From positions 85,354,756 through 85,418,755 of the forward strand of contig CM060731.1 in NCBI GenBank assembly GCA_030704615.1: a stretch of 64,000 nucleotides of DNA, given 5' to 3'. Positions 31,970-42,935 of this stretch are shown in pieces. The notes under the pieces were generated by a model. It was not told the origin of the DNA. It saw only the letters and a list, made by a program, of their open reading frames with translations, and did not search any database. The position numbers and the translations under genes were made by a program. The DNA is from Takakia lepidozioides. Its lineage: Eukaryota > Streptophyta > Takakiopsida > Takakiales > Takakiaceae. Within the stretch, counting starts at the first letter, position 1. Each line of letters begins with the position of its first letter.

Positions 31970-32795
31970 TCCCTCGTCACTTACTAGGCACCCAATACAT
32001 CCTCTCCTGGCAGTGTGTCTAGATAAACAAGTGAAAACATTGCAACACAATACCTGACTATGACTGTAAGCACCCGTGGCTCGCCCTGGTATACTTTCAA
32101 GAATTCGCCAAGCCCTAGCGATTGCATCGGCACTGACACAATGCACACCACACAAGCTGGTAACAGCTAGGTCCACGTACTGATGCACCATGTGAGAGTG
32201 AGTCTCACGAATAATGGGAGCAAGATGACATGTCTGGCAAAGCAATTACAGAAGAAGAACAGAGCTTTACCATACTTTAAATTTGACACAACTTGCACAG
32301 AGCAAGGTTAGCGCGTACTGCAGGCAAACACTCGCAACGTTACGCCACCACACTACCTCCCTGCAGCTGCTCCCCACGCTACACTACCACATGCTAGAAT
32401 CAAAGCCTTCACAACCAGATAAAGGAACTCATTCACAAGACTTACCCCTAAGCACAATGATCTGAGCACGCACGTTGCTCACATCGCAAGCAGTATGCGC
32501 TGCGAGAGGAGATGGAAGAACGGCGAGAAAAGCTTGGGGAAGAAGCCGCGCGCGAGAAGCGGGGAAGAAGCGTGCGAGAAGCCGACACTCCCCGCCAAAA
32601 CGTCATCCTCCGTGGAAATAATTTTGCCACGGTGGAAACATCGTCATGGTGGAATTCATCCATTCACAGTGGAGTTCATCCATTTTGCCACGATGGACGT
32701 TCAAGTACATTTCAAAAATATATGTCCGCCTTGAGCGGCTGGTACAAATGCGCCTTGGAGCAGCCTTTCTTTGGTTTTTTTTTTTTTTTTTTCTA
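31970..32795. other. No recognisable gene; ends in an 18-base T run
   Basis: Scattered short frames only. Around 32600-32700 GTGGA-containing phrases repeat imperfectly. A T tract at 32775-32792 directly abuts the truncated LTR of copy A. On the minus strand it would be a poly-A tail, so a small retroposed sequence may end here, but no SINE promoter was identified. Confidence 0.45.
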
Positions 32796-33135
32796 ATGAT
32801 GGCTTCGGCCTGATACATGATAGATATAAATCTGATTCCTATTTCATACTCACACAATGTAGAGAGATTTGAGTGAAGCTGTGGAATGAATGCCTGAGTA
32901 GATGGAACATGGTAGATTGCAGAAGCAATCTGAGACTTAATCATAGATAGTAAGGTAACTTGCTAAACATGAATGCAAGAAGGAATAGATATAGGAAAGC
33001 ACCCCCATGATACACTAGTTGTAGGTCATGACTGATTGTTCTGAGCGGGAAGAGTACTTAGAGATATCCAACTCTTCTATCTTGGAGTTTCCACCTCGGA
33101 TAGCGAAGGGATGGGTGAGTAAAAGCCGCTCAACA
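32796..33135 (+). repeat. LTR remnant of copy A
   Basis: Matches about 43673-44009 of the copy B 5' LTR (GATGGCTTCGGCCTGATAC... to AAAGCCGCTCAACA). The first two thirds, including the CACAG repeats, are missing. It is followed by a primer-site-like TTTGGTGAGCATACTGGGGA. Confidence 0.88.
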
Positions 33136-33735
33136 TTTGGTGAGCATACTGGGGAACTGAGTCAAGAACAACCAGATGTGACAGGCATCTGGTGGGATCA
33201 TGGTGGATGGAGAATCAATGAATTTGATGTGAATCAAATTCCATGTGAAACTGAGAAAGAAAGATTGTCCAAACAATTCTTTCAAAGGTTCTTGGAATTG
33301 CCAAACGGATGCAATGAAAATATTCTTGACGCTGATCCAGAGTGGGGTCTGGAAAAAAGAGTGATAAAGATTTATCAGGTGGCCTGTAAAGGGAGAGCTA
33401 GTTGGTTGCCAATACTGGTGTATGTGATAGTGTTGCTATTCATTAAACGAGTGGAGTTTGAAGGCTGGGAGGAACAGAAAGTGAATGTTTTTACTCATAT
33501 GCATGAAGAGCTTGTACTGGCAAAGAATTGGATTCCCAAGGATATCTTGTGGATCAGACTTACACCAAGAACAGCTTTTCAGACCTGTTTGCCATATGGG
33601 TATATGGTAACGGAGCCTTCTAGTCTAGCCAAGGGTACATTAAAGCTTGAAAGAAATCCAGGCATATACGAGAGATACTACAGGAGAGAGCTTTGGTTAT
33701 TACCTCATCAAAGACGTGAAAGACATGGGTCATGA
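33028..33735 (+). pseudogene. ORF0a of the Athila/Tat-like family (unknown function)
   Basis: The open frame starts inside the LTR and crosses the primer site, so the true start is uncertain. From about residue 50 it is protein-like: DVTGIWWDHGGWRINEFDV, FFQRFLELPNGCNEN, KIYQVACKGRASWLPILVYVIVLL (a possible membrane segment), VFTHMHEELV, and ERNPGIYERYYRRELW. It ends HGS with a TGA that overlaps the ATG of the next frame (ATGA). Copy B has the homologue with several stops. I do not recognise the family; plant Ty3/gypsy elements of this branch often carry extra frames before gag. Confidence 0.6.
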
Positions 33736-34181
33736 GTGATGAAAGGGAAGCTAGACTTCACAGATATTCAGCAAAAAGAGAATGTTATTTAAAAGCTAAT
33801 TATCTGTATCTTTGGCAGAAGGGAATAGATATAGGAGAGTCATCTGGGCCTCTCACACCACCAAGACCAGAAAGTTCATCACCCATACCTGAAGATTTTA
33901 ATTTGGATATCACACCTATTTATTCTTTACAAGAGAGGTTAAAAGATCTGGTGGAAGAAGAAGATCAAGTACGAGGGGAAAGATTTGAAGGAAATCCCTG
34001 GATTAAAGAAATCTTTGATCAAAGTTGGCACGGTACACCCAGAGCAGGAATACCAGTTTCTGATACACCAGCTAACGAGAGGGAGGAGGATGAAGAAGGG
34101 CCATCGGAGAGTTCAAACATTCCAACACCACTTCAGTTAAGTTATATGAGTGAGGAAGAAGAAATCCAAGGTAAGAACTAG
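33732..34181 (+). pseudogene. ORF0b / gag N-terminal extension, copy A
   Basis: Starts in ATGA overlap with ORF0a. MSDEREARLHRYSAKRE leads a basic then acidic, Ser/Pro-rich protein, with PWIKEIFDQSWHGTPRAGIP and SYMSEEEEIQ. A TAG follows; after it the frame resumes as a Thr/Glu then Gly/Ser-rich linker (34205-34450). In copy B the same region is open longer (44897-45436). Disordered character suggests a linker to gag. Confidence 0.6.
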
Positions 34182-34539
34182 AAGATGAAAACAGAGAGAA
34201 AAACTTGGAAGACGAGGGGTATGAAGACGTAGACCCAACAGTTGAGGTTGAGACTACAACCAGGACATCGCAACCTGTTGGACCTGGATCAAGTGGAGCA
34301 CTTGGATCACAGGCCAACACAGGTGTCGGCTCAGGGGGATCAGGCGGGCAGCTTGGATCTGGCTCTGGGGGGACAGGGAGTGTGGGAAGTAGTGCAACTG
34401 GTGCTGGGGGTACTGCAAATATAGGGGGGCCAGTAGCAGGAAGTGCTTAGGGGCGAGCACCTGGTGGGAGTTCAACCACAACCACAGCAGGTCCTCAAGG
34501 ACAGGAGGACCAGCACCTGCCACAGGGCAGGGTGGGCCA

Positions 34540-36012
34540 TAGATGGCGGCAGTAGCCCCAACTCGGGCGAAACCACCTTTCCCAATCTATGGAGGGAAAG
34601 GGAATCCAGATGTACATGTCAATCAATTTGAGAAAATGTGTATAGTGAACAATGAGAATGATGATGGTTCAAAGTTAAGACTATTCCCTTGTTCACTTAT
34701 CAAGAAGGCAAGTGAGTGATATGCTCGATTTCCTGATGACCATTTCCAAACCTAGGATGACCTTAGCATAGCATTCCGGAACAGATTCAAGACAAGCAAA
34801 ACTGAGGACGAAATGTACAGTAGCCTACAACAGTTGAGACAGAAGAAGCATGAAACTATTGAGGAGTACATGGAGAAGATGGAGTTAATGATAAGAAAGT
34901 TGGCTGCTGTGCCAGCAGCAGGATTACAGAAGACTTGGTTTGTGAGTGGACTAAGACCGGAATTACAAAAGAAAGTGATATGCTACCCCATCATACAGTG
35001 GAGGAGGCATTCGAAACAGCCAACAGAATTGAGCAATTAGGAATGCTTAGGAAAGATAAGAGGGATGATGATGACTTTGAAGATGAGTCAAATGAGGAAA
35101 AAGAGCAAGAGCTCAAGAGGAAGAACAAGAAGAAGGAAAAGTTTAAGAATGACAACTATGAAAAGAGATTGGAAGAAATCTTGAAGAAGTATGCAACACA
35201 GGCTGCAACCCATTGGAGGAAGGGAGCCTGGTGTTCAAAATGCCAAAATGAAGGCCATACCATAGCTGAGTGCCACATGAAGAGGAGCACTGTGCTATCT
35301 GTAAGATGGATAACCATTCCACTGAGAATTGTTATTACAACAGGAAAACAACTACAAGGGAACCTAGGCAAGTGAGGGTGCATCAAGTGGAGCCCCAGCC
35401 AAGAAGAAACAATGACCAGGACCACTATGGTAGGCCTGGTGGATATAATAATGGTATGGCAGGAAGAGGTAATCCAAGAGGGAATTACCAAGGCAATCCC
35501 GGAGGCAACTATCAAGGTAATCCAAGGGGGATTTACTAGCCAGGGAATCAGGATTATAGAAATAATCCCAGAATGGACCAAGGGCGTGGACCCAATGGTG
35601 AAGAACTGTGTTACTATTGTAACCAAACAGGACATCGCAAGGTAGCCTGTCCATTCTGGATCAGACACCAGAATGAGATGAGAGCTCCTGTGAACAAAGA
35701 GCCAGTAGTGGCAGCTCACATGGTTATGCCATGTTTTGTACCAGAAGTAAGTACAATGATAGTTACCAGAAGCAAGACTAAACTATTACCTCCAGTGGAT
35801 GAGGAGGAAGATGTGAATGAAGATGGCAGTGATGTGCCTGAAGATGATGAGGCATGGAGAGATGAGAAGGAACTGCACAAGGAGGTGGCAGAAGCTATAA
35901 GGGAAATGCAGAAGGAGACAGATATCCCTATAGCGGAGTCAACAGACCCTGAAGAAGAAAATGATGAACGTGAAGATGAAGTGAAGCAAGATGCTTCACA
36001 GGTTCAAGATAA
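34540..36012 (+). pseudogene. Gag with three zinc knuckles, copy A
   Basis: A capsid-like region starts near PIYGGKGNPDVHVNQFEKM (34580) and runs through FVSGLRPELQKKV. Three CCHC-type knuckles follow: CSKCQNEGHTIAEC (35230), CAICKMDNHSTENC (35290) and CYYCNQTGHRKVAC (35608). An acidic linker (35760-36010) leads to protease. Broken by TGA at about 34718 (copy B has TGG), TAG at about 34756 and frameshifts near 35040 and 35540. Confidence 0.85.
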
Positions 36013-36504
36013 TTGGCTGAAGTGATATGCCAGTCCAAAGCCGAGATTACAATTGGACAGCTATTGGCTGTGGCACCCCATTGTAGACATAGGCTGGCCA
36101 AGGTATTCCATGACTGGAATACTCAGATTCTAACTGTGCGCAAGGATAAGCACAAGATACAGATTTCAACTAAGAAATCAAGTAGACTACCTGCTAATAG
36201 AAGACCTCGTGGAGTCAGGGAATATGACTGGAGGGGAGGACTTGATGAAGAACAGGAGGCTACTCTATTTGCTACACACCCAGAGTGGGAGCAGGTTGCA
36301 GAAATGCAACTGGGAGGGCTAAGTTGATTCAAAGGAATATGTTGTGGTGCAGTAACAGCAACACCAATTGAAGGGGAAACAAGCAGCTACCCACCACATT
36401 TCTATGAAGAAATAGAGGTAGAAATAGAAATCCTAGAGGAACCAGCTGCTGTGAGTTTGCGAGATGAAGTAGTGGCTGGATGGACTATCACAGCTGAAGA
36501 GTAG
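36013..36504 (+). pseudogene. Protease remnant with internal deletion, copy A
   Basis: AEVICQSKAEITIGQLLAVAPHCRHRL joins directly to KVFHDWNTQILTV, skipping about 420 bases that in copy B (53200-53620) encode the catalytic DGGSG and LLGRPWL. A TGA at 36325-36327 and a TAG at 36502-36504 follow. The second stop is also present in copy B at the equivalent position. Confidence 0.85.
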
Positions 36505-38302
36505 GTGAGAGAAGTGAATGTGGGAACTAAGGAGGAACCAAGAATGGTGAAAGTTGGGGCTGACTTGGAGCCAGAATTCTTTGAGGAAGCTAAGAGCCTA
36601 TTTATCAAATACAAAGATGTATTTGCCTGGAGTTATAAAGACCTGAAGGGGATACCCCCTGAAATATGCCAGCACAAGATTGAGTTGGAACCAGGTTCTG
36701 TACCAATCAAACATGCAAGATACAGGATGAATCCCAACTATGCACAGAAGGTTGGGGAGGAGATAAAGAAGTTGGTTGAGGCTAAGTTCATATACCCAAT
36801 AGAGTACACAATGTGGCTATCACCTATTGTGATAGTACCAAAGAAGAATGGCAAACTGAGGGTTTGTGTTAACTACAAGAAACTGAATGACTGCACAAAG
36901 AAGGATCCATTCTCTTTGCCATTCACAAAAGTTGTGCTTGATACTGTAGCAGGCCATGAGATGTACTCATTCATGGATGGCTTCAGTGGGTATAACCAAG
37001 TACAAGTAGCTGAAGAAGACCACGGAAAGAGTGCTTTCATCACAGACTTGGGTGCTTATGCATACAAAGTCATGCCTTTTTTACTATGTAATGCACCAAC
37101 AACTTTTCAGAGAGTGATTAGTGAATCTTTCCATGAGTACTTGGATGATTTTATGCAAGTGTTCTTAGATGACTTCAGTGTTTACAGCTCTAAGAATGAG
37201 CACTTGTAGAAATTGGAATTATGTTTGGCCAGATGCAAGATGAGAGGTCTTGGGCTGAATCCAGAATAATGTACTTTCTGTGTGAACTCATGAGTTCTTT
37301 TGGGACACATTGTGTGTCAAAAAGGGCTGCTTGTAGATCCTCTAGAAAGACAGAGGCTATTAAAGCCTCACCACCACCAAGTAATGTTAAGGCTCTAAGG
37401 AGGTTCCTTGGACAAACCAGTTATTATAGAAGGTTTGTCAGAAGATATGCACAGAAGGCAGCACCATTGAGCAAGCTCTTGAAGAAGGATGCAGTGTTTG
37501 CATGGACAGCTGAATGTCAACAGGCCTTTGAGGAACTTACATTGTCAGTAACAACTACACCTGTGTTGATTAACCCTCATTGGCATATGGTATTTCATGT
37601 ACATTGTGATGCCTCAGGAGAAGCATTGGGGGCTGTGCTAGCCCAGAATGTCACAGGAAACATAGATTCACCTGTGTTATGCTAGCAGACTGTTGAATAG
37701 TGCTGAAAGGAACTATAGCACCACCAAAAGAGAAGCTTTGGCAATGATTTATTCAATCAAGAAGTTCAGGCATTATTTGCTGGGAAGGAAGTTTATGTTC
37801 TATGTGGATCATCAAGCTCTGATTTATTTGGTGAACCGGCCTTTGATAAGTGGAAGGATAGCAAGATGACTGATTATACTGCATGAGTTTGAATTCGAAG
37901 TTGTTTACAAGCCTGGACGTTTGCATCTAGTGGCAGATCACTTGTCACGCCTTTCAACGGGAGAGCCCGCCACAGGAGTAGATGATCAACTGCCTGATGC
38001 AAGTTTATTTGCAGTGGAAGTGCAAGGAGCAAATGATTGGTTAGATTGGCAGTGGTCAATCAGATATTACCTAACTCATGGACAATGCCCATCTAGTTAT
38101 GGGAAGGAACAGAGGAAGAGAATAGCTATCAAGGCATTATCATACACTATGATTGGAGGCCATTTTGGAGAAGAGACTACCGGTAGGAAAATATTACTTG
38201 CAAGTTACTGGTGGCCTACTTTGTTTAAAGATGTACATGTGATGAGTGCCATAGGCTAGGACCTTTGCAAAGATCTAGGAAGATGGCTTTGCATCCTACA
38301 AC
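36505..38302 (+). pseudogene. Reverse transcriptase, RNase H and integrase finger, copy A
   Basis: RT (36505-37700) has LEPGSVPIKHARYRMNP, SPIVIVPKKNGKLRVC, SFMDGFSGYNQV and the active-site segment MQVFLDDFSVY (FLDD, as usual for this branch). RNase H starts near HVHCDASGEALGAVL (37597). The H2C2 finger region (GGHFGEETTGRKILLASYWWP, 38157) is the last recognisable part. Stops or shifts occur at 37207 (TAG), 37267 (TAA), about 37680 and 37866. Confidence 0.88.
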
Positions 38303-38315
38303 TCCCCCTCTCTCC

Positions 38316-39890
38316 CTATCTCCCGGTGGGGGCGCTAGGCCATCGAACTTTGAAAAACCGTCTTAAGGAAGAAGTGAGACTTGCAACAAACTTTGTCGTT
38401 TCTTCCGTCAAACCATTCTCTTCTTCAAAAGCAAAGTCCATTGCCACTTTAATTGCAACAATCTCTGTCATCACAACATTCTCTTCTTCAAAAGAAATGT
38501 CTAATTCAACTTTCATTGCAACAAGCTCATCTTGATGTTGTTGCAATGTACCATGGTCTGAGGGTGTGTGCACTGCAGCTTCTTGTTGTGGACCTTTCAA
38601 TGAAAGAGGAATGAAGAATTATTATCCTGGTAGTTTTTCAACCGGTGTGGATGAAAAACAGGATGTTGTTGGCGACCCTCATAGAGGTAATTTTTCATTC
38701 CTTGGTGACTCATCCGGTATGGATGAGAGTCAATAAAAGAGGAATGAAAAAACCAAAAAACCATCCTAAAGGTAATGTCTATCCTGGTGGCTCATCCGGT
38801 ATGGATGAAAAACCGATAGAGGATGGATGAGCCTCTGTCAAAACTTCATCCGATATGGGTGAAAAGACTCATGTGGTCACTGATAAACTTTGCACTGGCA
38901 GAAGGATCACAAATGTTGACAATCGTTATAGGACAACTAGTGATGTTGCTAAAGGTGTGTCCAGAATTTGAAACAGGTGCTGCTGAAGTTGATCCGGCGT
39001 GGTCACGCAATCCTGATTTCAGAAACTTCAACTCCACCTCATATTGTTTAACTTGCTCCTCAAGTAATTTATAGCCGGTGCTGAAGTTGATCCGGCGTGG
39101 TCACGCAATCCTGATCTCAGAAACTTCAACTCCGCCTTATATCGTTTAACTTGCTCCTCAAGTAATTTATAGCCGGTGTCACTACCCCAGAATGCATCAT
39201 CGGCAGTAAACATATCATGGTCCTCATGAACTATCCCTGTGTTCTTTGAATGAGAAGGAACAATCCCTTTGTTCTTCGAATCAGAAGGAACAATCGCGAG
39301 AGAAGGCTGAACAGGTACCGTGGGAACCACATCCTCCTTGTAACCGATTTGCTCAAGGGGTGCATGAGATGATCAGATCAATTCAATATCCTTCGCTTCA
39401 ATCTCCTGATTGCGATTTAGTTCATCAGCAAAAGCCTCGTCGTCCTTGATCAATTTACCACTGCGAATTTTGCCAGCGATTACACGCTGCATAGCACGGT
39501 CCCGTAATTGCTTGTCGCTCCTATTATACCTGAAAGCAATCACACAGAAACCGGGTTAGAATAAAGAGCACACAAATCCTCATCCTTGCGTATCCTCGTC
39601 GTTGTTTGATTCACCTATTATGTCACCATCGTCATCAAAGTCTTTTTCAGGGTTGAAGAGATTGCCAGTTTCGAAACGAGAACTAGCTGTATAGTCTTGA
39701 TGATCATCGAATTGATCATGAGCAAAAGTAGGTTCCTCATAATCCAAATTTGGAACAGAACCAAACTCATTGTGAATAGCAGGTAACGGCTCTTCAATCA
39801 ATTCGGATGCATTCAAAACCAGTTGCGTCACAGCCTGGTACGATCCCATAGTCTCCAGTCTGCGAATCTAAAATAACTGGATCTGCGACA
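38316..39890 (-). pseudogene. Minus-strand gene remnant, acidic and coiled-coil, unknown
   Basis: 39849-39580 encodes an acidic segment (LVLNASELIEEPLPAI, EKDFDDDGDIIGES). After a good acceptor (GATTGCTTTCAG, 39534) comes a basic helix (YNRSDKQLRDRAMQRV, KLIKDDEAFADELNRN), one in-frame TGA at about 39374, then VPTVPVQPSLAIVPS, DAFWGSDTGYKLLEEQ and a heptad-like helix. 38600-38316 adds another charged helix. Splice donors are not convincing and the frame is broken, so it may be a decayed host gene. Nothing matches a family I know. Confidence 0.4.
38976..39178. repeat. Tandem duplication of about 103 bp inside the minus-strand gene
   Basis: GCTGAAGTTGATCCGGCGTG...TTATAGCCGGTG occurs twice in succession with only a few differences. 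In the minus-strand reading it duplicates a helical segment (YKAELKFLRSGLRDHAGS). Confidence 0.85.
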
Positions 39891-40198
39891 GAAATGGAGA
39901 TTGTAGTAACATTCCAAAATTGACGCGCTACAGTGCTTTTTATTCTGCTGAAATTTGTTGTTCTCCATCGCACAAAACCAGCATGAAGTACAACCAATCG
40001 AAACCAGACAGCAAGAACAAATCACCACCAAGCGTGCACAGAAACCGAGAAGCACGGAGGAGAAAGATAAGCCTACGTGGAAAGATGAAGAGGAGCGTCA
40101 AAAATTTAAAATTAAGAGGTGGAGCGCGGGCTTTTCACCTGTTTGCGGCCCCTATAGAGACTCGGGCTCCGCCCTCGTCTCTATGGAGGCCTTAATCA

Positions 40199-40417
40199 GG
40201 TGAACGCCCTTGCTCCAGCTCTTTACCCTACACATAGGAATGCCATCCATGGGGCATTATCCCACTTTCTCTTATTTTGGCATAACTCCAGACTTTTGCC
40301 AGGGTCACGGCCATGGATGATAACAACCATGGCCGTGAATGCTATCGCTCATGGAACCTGTTCTCGTGAACGGTGATGAATATGTAGGGTAAGGCCCCTG
40401 CACAAGGGCGTTCCACC
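40199..40417. mobile_element. MITE-like unit with 35-bp imperfect terminal inverted repeats
   Basis: The left end GGTGAACGCCCTTGCTCC and the right end (inward) GGTGGAACGCCCTTGTGC both run on to TTACCCTACA. The interior has an inverted pair CACGGCCATGG...CCATGGCCGTG (about 40306-40337). It is non-coding. No convincing target duplication was found. Confidence 0.6.
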
Positions 40418-40453
40418 GTTTAAGGGTTGGCTGCCGAGGGCAGCCCCAAAATC

Positions 40454-40705
40454 GTGGAATGCCCGCGTGCAGGGGCCTTACCGTGCGTGAAGCTGCACAC
40501 AGAGAAAAATAGCACGTGTCGTTTTTTATAGCTTGGTTTGTGTAAGCGCCCTAGGGCGATTACATTGTGTAAGCACCCTAGGGCGCCTTACATTTGTGTA
40601 AGCACCCTAGGGCGCCTTACATTTGTGTAAGCAGACCCGCTACGTTGTAAAGGGTGCTTACACAATGTAAGGCGCCTGGCAGGGCCCGCGGGTGCCATTC
40701 ACGGG
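40454..40705. repeat. Second MITE-like unit with palindromic 31-34-bp tandem repeats
   Basis: The left end GTGGAATGCCCGCGTGCAGG resembles the ends of the unit at 40199. The right end, inward, is a diverged GTGAATGGCACCCGCGGG. Inside (40539-40640), TGTAAGCACCCTAGGGCGCC is repeated three times; each repeat is itself a palindrome ending in CTTACA. Confidence 0.55.
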
Positions 40706-42706
40706 ATATAGCGGCCCTGAAACTACGAAGAGATTTTTGGACCGGTGCTTTACGTTCAGAACCGTACCACGGTGGATGTCATCATCCATCACCGTCCACG
40801 ATGGGACCCGTCGCCGTGAAAAAAGCGCAAGACGTTATATGTACCCCTACGAGCTCTACTCGCCGCCATGCCTACCATGGCTTGCCTACTGTCAGAGGGC
40901 ATTACCCCAAAGAACAACGGGTAAGGATTGTTGCCGTCAACCGTCTTTGCGCGGTTAACCACGATGGAGAGCTCTAAGCAGCAGGGTAAGGATTTTATGT
41001 CATGCAAAATGTTTGTACTGCACAGAACATTAAACTAGATGTGAGGGGAGCCACTCCATCCCATGAGAGCAGGTGAAGCGACATGCATGCATGGTACATG
41101 GCGCATAGGAAGGTGACACATGCATGTTGTACATCCTGGAAGGGCCCACAAGAGAGAGAGAGGAATGTGGCGCTTTGGGCAGCCATCGCGAGGGAGACGT
41201 CCCGCATTCCAGCTATCGAGAGTGAGAGTGAGAGTGAGATTGAATGAGAGTTAGAATAAGGCAGGGAGAGCCTAACGACGGGAGCGCGCGTACAGGGAGC
41301 TGCAAAATCTGGAGGGGCGATGAAACACAACGAGCTGCGACCAACAAACATACGGCCAGCCATCTATCACAGTTCACATCGCTCACCTCTCCCCTGTTCT
41401 GTGCCACGATATTCCCTTGCCAGCTACATGTTTCTTTTTGTTCAACCATTAAGGTGGCTAAGTTCATTACTGAATCTACGTGAAAAAACGAACAGGAAAT
41501 AACCAAGGGAAATTAAGATTGACATGGAAGTTTCAGATTTGGGTTTACGGTATCAGCTGCAATATTCTGAGTAGTGGTTTTGGAACAACTACTTAATCAG
41601 CGATGTGGAATGTTTGTTTTAGGAAGCGGACACCTCAGTGTATGGAGAGCGTGCAAAGAAGGGCCGTTCGCTGCTCGCTTTGCATCACCTGACAGGTGCG
41701 TTTGCCTCTTTCTCGCTCTCATTGTTCTGTAGGTTGCAGAAAGATGGAACCAGTTGGATTTCAGGACATGTACACTAGAATGACCTAGTCCAAACTTTGG
41801 TGAGGTCATCTGAAAAAAACATTGAAAATGTGCTCGCACATTTCTGCCTTCTTCAATTCAATGACTGAAGACCCTCACATGTCACAAGCTACATCTATGT
41901 GTAACCCTTGTGGGAGGTCTCAATTTTTGTGATGCATTGAAATGAATATTTGGAAGTCACTATTGTCCCCTTAGACATTATGTCAGAACCAACATGTACT
42001 GGCAACAATGAAGTACATAGCTGCCTTGCAAATGAAGTGGGATTTTGAAGTGGAGGTGACTGACATAATGGAGGGCCATAGGTTTGATGGTGCCATGACT
42101 TGTGTTGATATGGAATTAGTGGGTGTCATAGAGTGAGAGATCTCATTGGGCCTGACTTCATTCCAAGCCTTGCTTGTGCTCTTCTAGTCAACTGTAAAGG
42201 CTCAAAATTTTGGGGCAATCAGTCCCCACAATTTCTGGTATATATAACTACTTTGGAAGCTGACACTGGAAGCTACAAGTTGTTATCATCAACGGAATTC
42301 AGATGTTCATTTTGCTTCAGGGTCAATTGCAAGTGAGGTTTAATTGTCAAACCTTCTCCCTCTCTTAGACAGATCCCCACAACTTTCCAAGTTCTTTTTT
42401 AATGTATAATATTCATAGGATCCAGTGCATGTAATTTTTAGGACAAGATTTTAGTTAAATATGTACATTCACAATGGAGGTTTCTCTTTGGAGTGAGTTT
42501 CTAAAACTTCTTCAACGCTACAGGCTGGAGGTGCTGAGTGTGGTCATTCGCCAGGCTTCACAACTCAGACTTTCATTCTTTGAGGCGTATCTCATAATAT
42601 TCTCAATTTTTTATAAGCTCCACTGTTCTGTTCGTTCTATCTTCAGTTGTCCTTGTCCCGTAAAGTCTTTTGTGCGTCCTATGGAGGCTGTAGAGCTCTT
42701 TCTTTG

Positions 42707-42710
<4 letters not shown>
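40706..42710. other. No recognisable gene
   Basis: Frames are short and not protein-like. There are GA-rich stretches near 41150 and 41218-41246. Nothing else is repeated or structured enough to name. Possibly unique host intergenic sequence. Confidence 0.5.

Positions 42711-42765
<55 letters not shown>
42711..42765. repeat. (CT)n microsatellite
   Basis: An uninterrupted CT run of about 55 bases, followed by a short GT run. An imperfect direct repeat AGAAAGCCTTCTTTT follows at 42790-42820. Confidence 0.97.
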
Positions 42766-42766
<1 letters not shown>

Positions 42767-42935
42767 GGTGTGTGTGTGGAGGAGGATTCTAGAAAGCCTT
42801 CTTTTTAGAAAGCCTTCTTTTCTCTCTCTTGGACTGTGGAAGGATTGATTCAGCCATCTCAGGTTGGCATGGCTATATCTTTCGTAGTCCAGAACTTGCA
42901 CTTCTATTGCTGGATTAGAGTCAGCAGCATCTTGC

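Larger units (their letters stand above)
32796..38302 (+). mobile_element. Athila/Tat-like Ty3/gypsy element, copy A, truncated both ends
   Basis: Colinear with copy B (42936-62442) from within the 5' LTR to the H2C2 finger of integrase. It lacks the start of the LTR, the integrase core, the 3' ORF and the 3' LTR. The match ends at TTTGCATCCTACAAC near 38302. It has a deletion of about 420 bases in the protease. Copy A is useful for showing where copy B is mutated and the reverse. Confidence 0.92.

Noticed and set aside
32775-32792. A SINE ending in the T run
   Set aside because: No A/B box pair or target duplication could be seen near the tract.
41009-42700. Small frames between the MITE-like units and copy B
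   Set aside because: Short, overlapping on both strands and without conserved motifs or splice structure.
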